A stretch of 64,000 nt of DNA, from positions 44,147 through 108,146 of the forward strand of contig JBBIVX010000006.1 of NCBI GenBank assembly GCA_037439465.1. The letters run 5' to 3'. This document shows, one piece after another, positions 57,866 through 64,000 of this stretch (its first letter is position 1; the number at the start of each line of letters is the position of its first letter). Source of the stretch: Parasulfuritortus sp037439465. GTDB taxonomy: Bacteria > Pseudomonadota > Gammaproteobacteria > Burkholderiales > Thiobacillaceae. Made by a program: the position numbers and the translations under genes. The notes under the pieces are model-generated. The model saw only the letters and a program-made list of their open reading frames with translations, ran no database searches and was not told where the DNA came from.

Positions 57866-58833
57866 GAATGTTTCTTCTTTCGAGTAGCAAACAGGCTGGC
57901 CCCCACCGAAGAGGCCAGGATGAGCGCGACCACTGCGAGCGCCAGGCCTATCGGCACCTTGTAGAAATCCACGATCAGCATCTTGGTACCGACGAACACC
58001 AGCACCAGCGCCAGACCATACTTGAGCAGGTGGAAGCGGCCATTCAGGTCTGCCAGCAGGAAATACAGCGAGCGCAGACCCATGATGGCGAAAATGTTCG
58101 AGGTAAAGACGATGAAGGGATCGGTGGTGACGGCAAAAATGGCCGGGATGCTGTCGACCGCGAAGATCACGTCCGAGGTCTCGATCAGCACCAGCACCAG
58201 GAACAGCGGCGTGAACCAGCGTATGCCGTCCTGGACGACGGTGAAGCGTTCGCCGTGATAGTCGTGGGTGATGCGTAGGTGACCGCGCAACCACTGCAGC
58301 AGCGGGTTCCGGCCGAGGTCCGACTCGGCCTTGGCGAAGACGAGCATCTTGAGTCCGGTGATCACCAGGAAAGCACCGAACAGGTACAGCACCCAGTGGA
58401 ACTGCTGCACCAGCCAGGCACCTCCCAGGATCATGGCGGCACGCATCACGATTGCCCCAAGCACACCGAATACCAGTACCCGGCGCTGGTAGGCGGGCGG
58501 GACGGCGAAGAAGCCGAAGATCATGATGAAGACAAAAATGTTGTCGACTGACAACGACAACTCGATCAGGTAGCCGGTCAGGAATTCGAGCGCCTTGGCA
58601 TTGGCGACCTCCCGGCCCAGCGCCCCGTCCAGCCACCCCCAGAGCAGGCCGCAGAATGCCAGCGACAGGCCTACCCAGACGCCGGTCCAGGTGAGCGCCT
58701 CGTGCGCCGGGACGCGCTGTGCCTTCCTGCCGCCCAGGATGAGCAGGTCCAGCGCCAGCATGGCCAGCACGAAGAGGATGAATCCGGCCCAGAAGGCCGG
58801 AGGGACGATGGTCGAGAGCGTCATGCAGCGCAT
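57847..58833 (-). CDS. TerC family integral membrane protein
   Basis: A 328-residue membrane protein with about nine helices. Family signatures are FLTGYLIELSLSVDNIFVFIMIFGFF, with conserved acidic residues in the membrane, and LVLVLIETSDVIFAVDSIPAIFAVTTDPFIVFTSNIFAIMGLRSLYF. TerC/Alx proteins are linked to manganese export and tellurite resistance. The last residues, STQIVH and stop, are encoded by the right repeat of the 177-bp element, so the original C-terminus has been replaced or trimmed. An alternative start MTLSTIV lies three codons later. Confidence 0.9.
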   Translation of the reverse strand: MRCMTLSTIVPPAFWAGFILFVLAMLALDLLILGGRKAQRVPAHEALTWTGVWVGLSLAFCGLLWGWLDGALGREVANAKALEFLTGYLIELSLSVDNIFVFIMIFGFFAVPPAYQRRVLVFGVLGAIVMRAAMILGGAWLVQQFHWVLYLFGAFLVITGLKMLVFAKAESDLGRNPLLQWLRGHLRITHDYHGERFTVVQDGIRWFTPLFLVLVLIETSDVIFAVDSIPAIFAVTTDPFIVFTSNIFAIMGLRSLYFLLADLNGRFHLLKYGLALVLVFVGTKMLIVDFYKVPIGLALAVVALILASSVGASLFATRKKKHSTQIVH

Positions 58834-58863
58834 CCTGCCCGCCGGGGCGGGCGGGATTCCGGA

Positions 58864-59748
58864 TCAGCGGATTTCGACCTGGCCTTGCAGCGCGGCGATG
58901 CGCTCCTGCAGCGGCGGATGGGTCATGAACAGCCGCTTCAGGCCACCACCGCCGCCGCCGGAGATGCCGAAGGCCGCCATCTTGTCCGGCAGCGGGGCCG
59001 GATGCAGCGCGTTGAGACGCTGCAGCGCGGCGATCATCTTTTGCCGGCCCGCCAGCGAGGCGCCGCCCCGGTCGGCACGGAACTCGCGCTGGCGCGAGAA
59101 CCACATGACGATGATCGAGGCCAGGATGCCCAGCACCACCTCAGCGAGGATCATGGTGATGAAGAAAGCCGGGCCATTGCCGCGTTCGGTCTTGAACACC
59201 ACCTTGTCGACCGAGTAGCCGATCACGCGCGAGAAGAACATCACGAAGGTATTTACCACGCCCTGGATCAGCGTCAGGGTCACCATGTCGCCGTTGGCGG
59301 CGTGACTGATCTCGTGACCGAGCACGGCCTCGGCCTCATCGCGCGTCATCTGGCGCAGCAGGCCGGTCGAGACGGCCACCAGCGAGGCGTTCTTGCTCAT
59401 GCCGGTGGCGAAGGCATTGACCTCGGGCGAATCGTAGATGGCGACCTCGGGCATCTTGATGCCGGCGGCCTGGGCCTGGCGGGACACGGTCTGCACCAGC
59501 CAGCGTTCCTCCTCGGTGCGCGGCTGCTCGATGACTACAGCGCCGACCGACTTCCTGGCCATCCATTTCGACAAGGCCAGCGAGATGAAGGCACCGCCGA
59601 AACCCATGATGGCCGCGAAGGCGAGCAGGTTGCCGAGGTCCAGACCATTGGCGTTCAGGTAGGGCTCGACGCCAAGCAGGCGCAGGGTGATCGACAGCAC
59701 GATCACGATGGCAAGGTTGGTGGCCAGGAACAGCAGGATGCGCTTCAT
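58864..59748 (-). CDS. htpX: Membrane zinc metalloprotease HtpX
   Basis: A 294-residue M48 peptidase of the inner membrane, involved in quality control of membrane proteins. It opens with two helices (RILLFLATNLAIVIVLSITL and LLAFAAIMGFGGAFISLAL) and carries HEISH (His145, Glu146, His149) in AEAVLGHEISHAANGD. A further helix pair follows, and the third ligand region is FRADRGGASLAG. GGAG precedes the ATG. It is divergent from nhaR. Confidence 0.95.
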   Translation of the reverse strand: MKRILLFLATNLAIVIVLSITLRLLGVEPYLNANGLDLGNLLAFAAIMGFGGAFISLALSKWMARKSVGAVVIEQPRTEEERWLVQTVSRQAQAAGIKMPEVAIYDSPEVNAFATGMSKNASLVAVSTGLLRQMTRDEAEAVLGHEISHAANGDMVTLTLIQGVVNTFVMFFSRVIGYSVDKVVFKTERGNGPAFFITMILAEVVLGILASIIVMWFSRQREFRADRGGASLAGRQKMIAALQRLNALHPAPLPDKMAAFGISGGGGGGLKRLFMTHPPLQERIAALQGQVEIR

Positions 59749-59833
59749 GGCAGAACTCCATGATCGGATTCAAACGAAAGGCATGGTAAGCCCAGAAAAA
59801 CAGCAATGAAATTCGAATATTATTTATATATAT

Positions 59834-59848
59834 TTCGTTTTTTACGAA
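59834..59848 (+). promoter_or_regulatory. LysR-type box in the htpX-nhaR intergenic region
   Basis: The inverted repeat TTCGT-N5-ACGAA contains a T-N11-A box (TCG-N7-CGA). It ends seven bases before the nhaR ATG in an AT-rich 107-bp divergent gap. It is a likely autoregulatory site for the LysR protein. Confidence 0.5.
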
Positions 59849-59855
59849 GCATTGA

Positions 59856-60803
59856 ATGCTCAACTACAAGCAACTCCACTATTTCTGGACGGTCGCCAAG
59901 GCAGGCGGCGTCAGCCGGGCCGCCGAGCGCCTGCATCTGACGCCGCAGACCCTGTCCGGCCAGATATCGCTGCTCGAGGACAATCTCGGCACGGCGCTGT
60001 TCCGCCGCGCCGGGCGCAGGATGGAACTGACCGAGGCGGGCGAACAGGCGCTCTCCTATGCCGAGGACATCTTCAATGCCGGTAGCGAACTGGAGGCCAT
60101 GCTACGCGGCAGCGCCCCTGGCCGGCCCTTGCAATTCCGGGTTGGCATCGCCGACGTGTTGCCGAAATCGGTCGTGCACAGATTGCTCGCCCCAGCCATG
60201 GCCATGCCGGATCCCGTACGCATCGTCTGCCGCGAAAACAAGCTCGACCGCCTGCTGGGGGAACTGGCCACGCACCGCCTGGACCTCGTCCTGTCCGACA
60301 GCCCGATGCCCGAGCGCGCGGAAGTCCGCGGCTACAGCCATAAGCTCGGCGAATGCGGCATTACCTTCTTTGCCAGCCCGGCTCAGGCCCGGCAGTTGAA
60401 AGGATCTTTCCCGGCCTGCCTAAATGGCGCGCCATTGCTGCTGCCCGGCGAGGGCACCGCCATGCGCGGTCAGCTGATGCGCTGGCTGACGGGCCAGCAA
60501 CTGCATCCGCGCATCACCGGCGAATTCGACGACAGCGCGCTGATGCACGCCTTCGGCCAGAACGGCAGCGGGATATTTCCTGCCCCCAGCGTGGTCGCCG
60601 ACGAAATACACCGGCAGCACAAGGTGCGGATACTCGGCCGGACCAATGCGGTATCGGAGCGCTTCTACGCGCTATCCATCGAACGCCGCCTCAGCCATCC
60701 GGCTGTCATTGCCATCCTCCAGGCTGCCAACAAGGAGCTGTTCGGCGCCGATGTAGGCTATTCTCCCGACCGGAATGCAAATGACATGAACGTAGCGCCA
60801 TGA
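59856..60803 (+). CDS. nhaR: LysR-type transcriptional activator NhaR
   Basis: A 315-residue LysR regulator with an N-terminal HTH in LNYKQLHYFWTVAKAGGVSRAAERLHLTPQTLSGQISLLE (residues 2-41). The opening NYxxLxYFWxVAxxGG and the effector-domain elements LAPAMAMPDPVRIVCRE, LSDSPMPER and FGQNGSGIFPAPSVV match NhaR, which in enterobacteria responds to sodium. It is divergent from htpX and overlaps rsmB by four bases, so it may be co-translated with the following genes. Confidence 0.88.
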   Translation: MLNYKQLHYFWTVAKAGGVSRAAERLHLTPQTLSGQISLLEDNLGTALFRRAGRRMELTEAGEQALSYAEDIFNAGSELEAMLRGSAPGRPLQFRVGIADVLPKSVVHRLLAPAMAMPDPVRIVCRENKLDRLLGELATHRLDLVLSDSPMPERAEVRGYSHKLGECGITFFASPAQARQLKGSFPACLNGAPLLLPGEGTAMRGQLMRWLTGQQLHPRITGEFDDSALMHAFGQNGSGIFPAPSVVADEIHRQHKVRILGRTNAVSERFYALSIERRLSHPAVIAILQAANKELFGADVGYSPDRNANDMNVAP

Positions 60804-62041
60804 CGCCAGCCCAGATCGACGCCGCCTCTGCCGCACTCACTGAACTGCTCGAATTCAGCCAGCCCGCCGACGCTGTGTTGTCCGCCTTCTTTCGCAAGCG
60901 CCCCAAGCTCGGCAGCAATGACCGCGCCTTCATCGCCGAATCGGTCTATGGCACGCTGCGCCGCCTGCGCAATGCGGCGCAGACCGCCGGCAGCCGCGAG
61001 CCGCGCAAACTGCTGCTGGCCTGGCTGGCGAAGCACGGCGGCCACACCCTGCGCGAGTTCGAGCCAGCCGTAAGCAAGAACGAGCTTGAATGGCTCAGGG
61101 GCGTGAAAGGGGCGCCTCCAGGCGACGTTTCAGAGGCCATCCGCCTCGACCTGCCGGACTGGTTGCATGAAAAGCTGGCCCCCATCTATGGCGACAGGCT
61201 CGAAGCCCTGGTCGCGGCGCTCAACCGCCCCGCCCCGCTCGACGTCCGGGTCGCGCGCATGAGCCGCGAGGCAGTCCAGGCCAACCTCGCCGCCGAGGGC
61301 ATCGAGGCCGAGCCGACGCCCTATTCGCCCTGGGGCCTGCGTCTGAAGGACAAGCCCATGCTCAACCGCCTGGCCCTGTTTAAGGGCGGAGTGATCGAGG
61401 TCCAGGACGAGGGCAGCCAGCTGCTCGCCCTGCTCACCGGCGCCAAGCGCGGCGAGATGGTGTGTGACTTCTGCGCCGGCGCCGGCGGCAAGACCCTGGC
61501 CCTGGGCGCGATGATGAAAAGCACTGGCCGGCTGTATGCCTTCGACGTCGCCGAGAGGCGCCTGGCCAACCTCAAGCCGCGCCTGGCCCGGTCGCAACTG
61601 TCGAATGTCCATCCGCAACGGCTGGCCGACGAGAACGACACCAAGGTCAAGCGCCTGGCCGGCAAGTTCGACCGGGTGCTGGTGGACGCTCCCTGTTCCG
61701 GTCTGGGCACCTTGCGCCGCAACCCGGACCTGAAATGGCGCCAGAACCCGGACACGGTGGCCGAGCTGACCGTCAAGCAGGCCGCCATCCTAGCCTCTGC
61801 CTCACGACTGGTGAAACGTGGCGGCCGCCTGGTCTATGCCACCTGCAGCCTGCTGCCGGAGGAGAACGAGGCCATCGTCGCGGCCTTCCTCGAGGGCCAC
61901 CACGGCTTCGCCCTGAAGCCCGCCGCCGCGGCGCTGGCGGAACAGAACATCCCGCTCGACACCGGTCCCTATCTGCGCCTGGATCCGCAACTACACGGCA
62001 CTGACGGCTTCTTCGCGGCGGTGCTGGAGAAACACGGGTGA
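60800..62041 (+). CDS. RsmB/NOP-family RNA (cytosine-5) methyltransferase
   Basis: A 413-residue SAM-dependent m5C methyltransferase. The N-terminal helical domain (FFRKRPKLGSNDRAFIAESVYGTLRR) resembles RsmB/NusB. The Rossmann part has VCDFCAGAGGKTLALGAMM, DRVLVDAPCSGLGTLRRNPD (Cys299) and the catalytic YATCSLLPEENEAIV (Cys349). The target is probably 16S or another rRNA cytosine. It is shorter than Escherichia RsmB in its N-terminal part, so I leave the symbol open. It overlaps the genes on both sides by four bases. Confidence 0.88.
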   Translation: MTPAQIDAASAALTELLEFSQPADAVLSAFFRKRPKLGSNDRAFIAESVYGTLRRLRNAAQTAGSREPRKLLLAWLAKHGGHTLREFEPAVSKNELEWLRGVKGAPPGDVSEAIRLDLPDWLHEKLAPIYGDRLEALVAALNRPAPLDVRVARMSREAVQANLAAEGIEAEPTPYSPWGLRLKDKPMLNRLALFKGGVIEVQDEGSQLLALLTGAKRGEMVCDFCAGAGGKTLALGAMMKSTGRLYAFDVAERRLANLKPRLARSQLSNVHPQRLADENDTKVKRLAGKFDRVLVDAPCSGLGTLRRNPDLKWRQNPDTVAELTVKQAAILASASRLVKRGGRLVYATCSLLPEENEAIVAAFLEGHHGFALKPAAAALAEQNIPLDTGPYLRLDPQLHGTDGFFAAVLEKHG

Positions 62042-62610
62042 AGCCGCCTCCCGGTGCGGCCAACAGCGTGATCGCATTGGCGCTCTGCGGCCTGTTGCTG
62101 GCAGCCCCGGCGCAGGCCTCGCCGGCGCTCGAATTCACCCTGCAAGGCCACGCCCAGGTCGCCTTCACCCCCGGCGACGATGCCGGAAAACTGGTCGTGA
62201 CGGCCATTCGCCAGGCTCATGAGCAGGTGCTGGTGCAGGCCTACAGCTTTACCCATCAGGCCATCGCCGATGCCCTCATCGCCGCCAGGGCGCGGGGCGT
62301 GGACGTGCGTGTCATCGCCGACCGCGAGCAGGACAGGAACATTGTCAGCACCCTCATCGGCTATCTCGCCGCCCAGGGCATCCCGGTCTGGCTGGACGGC
62401 GAGCACACCGCCGCCCACAACAAGGTCATGATCGTGGATGCCGGCACCCCCAATGCCACCCTGATCACCGGTAGTTTCAACTTCACCCACGCCGCCCAGT
62501 ACCGCAACGCCGAAAATCTGCTTATCCTGCGCGGCAATCCCTTGTTGACGGAGGCCTACGCCGCCAACTGGCGGCGCCACCGCGCCCACTCCCTGCCCCT
62601 GCGCCCATGA
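62038..62610 (+). CDS. Secreted phospholipase D-like nuclease (single HKD)
   Basis: A 190-residue exported protein with signal peptide (ALALCGLLLAAPAQA) and one HKD motif: His127, Lys129 and Asp134 in HNKVMIVDAG, followed by LITGSFNFT. A single HKD and this size fit the Nuc/EDTA-resistant endonuclease group, which works as a dimer. The GTG start overlaps the methyltransferase stop as GTGA. It would act on nucleic acid or lipid in the periplasm; the substrate is not shown. Confidence 0.85.
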   Translation: MKPPPGAANSVIALALCGLLLAAPAQASPALEFTLQGHAQVAFTPGDDAGKLVVTAIRQAHEQVLVQAYSFTHQAIADALIAARARGVDVRVIADREQDRNIVSTLIGYLAAQGIPVWLDGEHTAAHNKVMIVDAGTPNATLITGSFNFTHAAQYRNAENLLILRGNPLLTEAYAANWRRHRAHSLPLRP

Positions 62611-63953
62611 CCGATCCCGGAAAGCCGCCCATGCACAACCTGGTCGACGCCCTGCTGTCCGACCTGTCCAACACCGTCCTGCTCACCCAGGCCGTTCTCC
62701 TCATCTTGGCCATCGGCCTGTCCTGGCTGCTGGCGCAACAGATTGAACGCCGGCGGCCACCCGCCTTTCTTGCCATCTGGCACGCCAAGGAGTGGAAGCG
62801 CTTCCTGGTGCCGCTGTTCACCCTGCTCTTCATACTGGTGGGCCGCCCCATCCTGGCCAACTGGCAAAGCACCCACCTCATCAACCTGGCGGTGCCGCTG
62901 CTGCTGTCCATGTTCGTCATTCAGCTCACCTTCTTCTTGCTGCGCAGCCTGTTCAATCCCGGCCCCGGCCTGCGTACCCTGCAACACACCGTCTCCTGGC
63001 TGATCTGGGGCGTGGTGGCGTTGCACATCACCGGCCACCTGCAAGGCATCGTCACCACCCTCGACGACATCGGCTTCAGTCTGGGCCAGCAACGCCTCTC
63101 CCTCTATTCCGTCCTGCTCGCCATCGTCTCGATGTCGGTCACCGTGCTGACTGCGCTCTCTGTCGGCCGCCTGCTGGAAAACCGTTTCATCGCCGGTCGC
63201 GACTGGGACGCCAACATCAAGATGGCGATCGGCAAGATTGTCCGCCTGCTGCTCCTGCTGGTGGCCGTGCTCATCGCCCTGCCTATCGTCGGCATCGACA
63301 TCACCGTGCTGTCGGTGTTCGGCGGGGCGTTGGGGGTCGGGGTCGGTCTCGGCCTGCAAAAGGTCGCCAGCAACTATGTGGCCGGCTTCACCCTGCTCCT
63401 GGACAACGCCATCCGTATTGGCGACATGGTGCAGGTCGGCGACCACACCGGCCAGGTCACCCAGATCACCACCCGCTATACCCTCCTGCGCGCCATGGAC
63501 GGCAGCGAGACCATTCTGCCGAATGAAACCCTGGTCACCTCGGCGGTCATCAACCGCAGTCTCAGCAATCCGTTCATTCGCCTGCTGCTGCCCGTGCAGG
63601 TGGCCTATGGCACCGACCTCGCCAAGGCACGCCGGATCATGCTGCAGGCCGCAGCCCCCCACCTCAGGACGAACGAGATGCCCAGTCCGACGGTATTTCT
63701 GAAAAGCTTCGGCGAAAGCGGCATCGACATGGAACTGGCCGTCTGGTTCAACCCCATTGAGCAGGGCGAGCTGGCACTCCGCTCCGACTTGAATTGGGCG
63801 CTATGGGAGGCCTTCCAGCGGGAAGACATAGAGATCCCCTTCCCGCAGAGGGTGGTGCACATGGCCAAGACCGAATCGAGTAGGGCGGGAGGTTACCCTC
63901 CCGGCCCTCTTACACCACCGGACGTGCGCTTCCGCATCCGGCGGTTCGAGTAG
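62607..63953 (+). CDS. MscS-family mechanosensitive channel, C-terminus altered by group II intron
   Basis: A 448-residue frame with about six membrane helices. The conserved pore helix and beta domain are in VFGGALGVGVGLGLQKVASNYVAGFTLLLDNAIRIGDMV, GQVTQITTRYTLLRAMDGSETILPNE and the C-terminal FQREDIEIPFPQRVVHM. Residues after about 425 (AGGYPPGPLTPPDVRF) are the complement of group II intron sequence, and the stop also lies in it. So the native end is missing or moved, but the channel core is intact. The ATG overlaps the preceding stop as ATGA; an internal start at MHNLVD is possible. Confidence 0.88.
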   Translation: MTDPGKPPMHNLVDALLSDLSNTVLLTQAVLLILAIGLSWLLAQQIERRRPPAFLAIWHAKEWKRFLVPLFTLLFILVGRPILANWQSTHLINLAVPLLLSMFVIQLTFFLLRSLFNPGPGLRTLQHTVSWLIWGVVALHITGHLQGIVTTLDDIGFSLGQQRLSLYSVLLAIVSMSVTVLTALSVGRLLENRFIAGRDWDANIKMAIGKIVRLLLLLVAVLIALPIVGIDITVLSVFGGALGVGVGLGLQKVASNYVAGFTLLLDNAIRIGDMVQVGDHTGQVTQITTRYTLLRAMDGSETILPNETLVTSAVINRSLSNPFIRLLLPVQVAYGTDLAKARRIMLQAAAPHLRTNEMPSPTVFLKSFGESGIDMELAVWFNPIEQGELALRSDLNWALWEAFQREDIEIPFPQRVVHMAKTESSRAGGYPPGPLTPPDVRFRIRRFE

Positions 63954-64000
63954 AACACTGGAGCCGCCGGTGGATGTCCACCAGCGAGACCAGCCCCAAG
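63880..64000 (-). mobile_element. 3' end of a group II intron (domains V and VI), partial
   Basis: On the minus strand, 63945-63914 folds as domain V: ACCGCCGGA, TGCG, loop GAAG, CGCA, a CG bulge, then TCCGGTGGT. Its single G-U pair is kept only on this strand, which fixes the orientation. It is followed by a domain VI-like GC hairpin (GGGAGG/CCTCCC) and the 3' end CCCTAC near 63880. The maturase gene would lie past the window end. Confidence 0.8.

Noticed and set aside
57683..57870. ATG direct repeat flanking the 177-bp element as a target duplication
   Set aside because: Three bases match, but the terminal repeats do not end symmetrically next to them. Chance is as good an explanation.
57704..59104. 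466-residue minus-strand frame across terC and the repeat element
   Set aside because: It is shifted relative to terC, which has full family motifs. The Arg/Gly/Ala-rich translation is typical of an out-of-frame reading.

Overview
The window is GC-rich chromosomal DNA that most resembles a sulfur-oxidising, autotrophic betaproteobacterium (Thiobacillus/Sulfuricella-like, order Nitrosomonadales). That placement is an inference. It rests on the gene orders uvrC-pgsA-tRNA(Gly,Cys,Leu), rimP-nusA-infB-rbfA-truB-rpsO-pnp, carAB-greA-DUF4149-yhbY-rlmE-ftsH-folP-glmM and ybgC-tolQRAB-pal-cpoB-queEC. It also rests on a form II RuBisCO with CbbQ/CbbO/CbbR, a CbbY phosphatase, a YeeE/TsuA-type sulfur transporter, and the PEP-CTERM regulators PrsK/PrsR/PrsT.

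Layout. 1-7.5 kb (minus): exopolysaccharide/PEP-CTERM genes: a sugar transferase cut by the window edge, PrsT, PrsR and PrsK. 7.7-11.7 kb (minus): tRNA-Leu(GAG), secG, tpiA and a P-type ATPase. 12-23.1 kb (plus): uvrC, pgsA, three tRNAs, then the transcription/translation block rimP to pnp, closed by a perfect 38-bp palindromic two-way terminator. 23.2-25.3 kb: an uncharacterised gene divergent from cbbY, and folD. 25.4-41.2 kb (mostly plus): tRNA-Pro/Arg/His, carAB, greA, ftsH, folP, glmM, a DUF47/PiT phosphate uptake pair, then a subtilisin-like lipoprotein overlapped by a PrcB-like lipoprotein. 41.3-51.1 kb (minus): tRNA-Lys, a TlpA-like thioredoxin with a YeeE transporter, queC/queE, the complete Tol-Pal operon, ybgC and ruvB. 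51.2-57 kb: cbbO, cbbQ and cbbM (minus), with cbbR divergent. 57-64 kb: a frameshifted gene, a small hypothetical gene, a 177-bp inverted-repeat element, terC, htpX, and an overlapping nhaR-rsmB-PLD-mscS chain. The 3' end of a group II intron closes the window.

How the parts work together. cbbM fixes CO2, CbbQO is its activase, CbbR its likely regulator and CbbY removes an inhibitory by-product of RuBisCO. The cbbM-cbbR gap holds two AAGT/ACTT inverted repeats placed where LysR recognition and activation sites usually lie. A terminator hairpin between cbbM and cbbQ would keep the activase below the enzyme.

The observations most worth a second look are: (1) the subtilisin/PrcB lipoprotein pair, which recalls the dentilisin complex of Treponema; (2) the inverted-repeat element that supplies the terC stop codon; (3) the group II intron end that supplies the C-terminus of the MscS-like protein; (4) a gene behind cbbR that becomes a clean 137-residue frame if two single-base deletions are restored; and (5) the cbbM operators and the cbbM/cbbQ terminator. 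Names rest on reading motifs by eye. No database search was possible.
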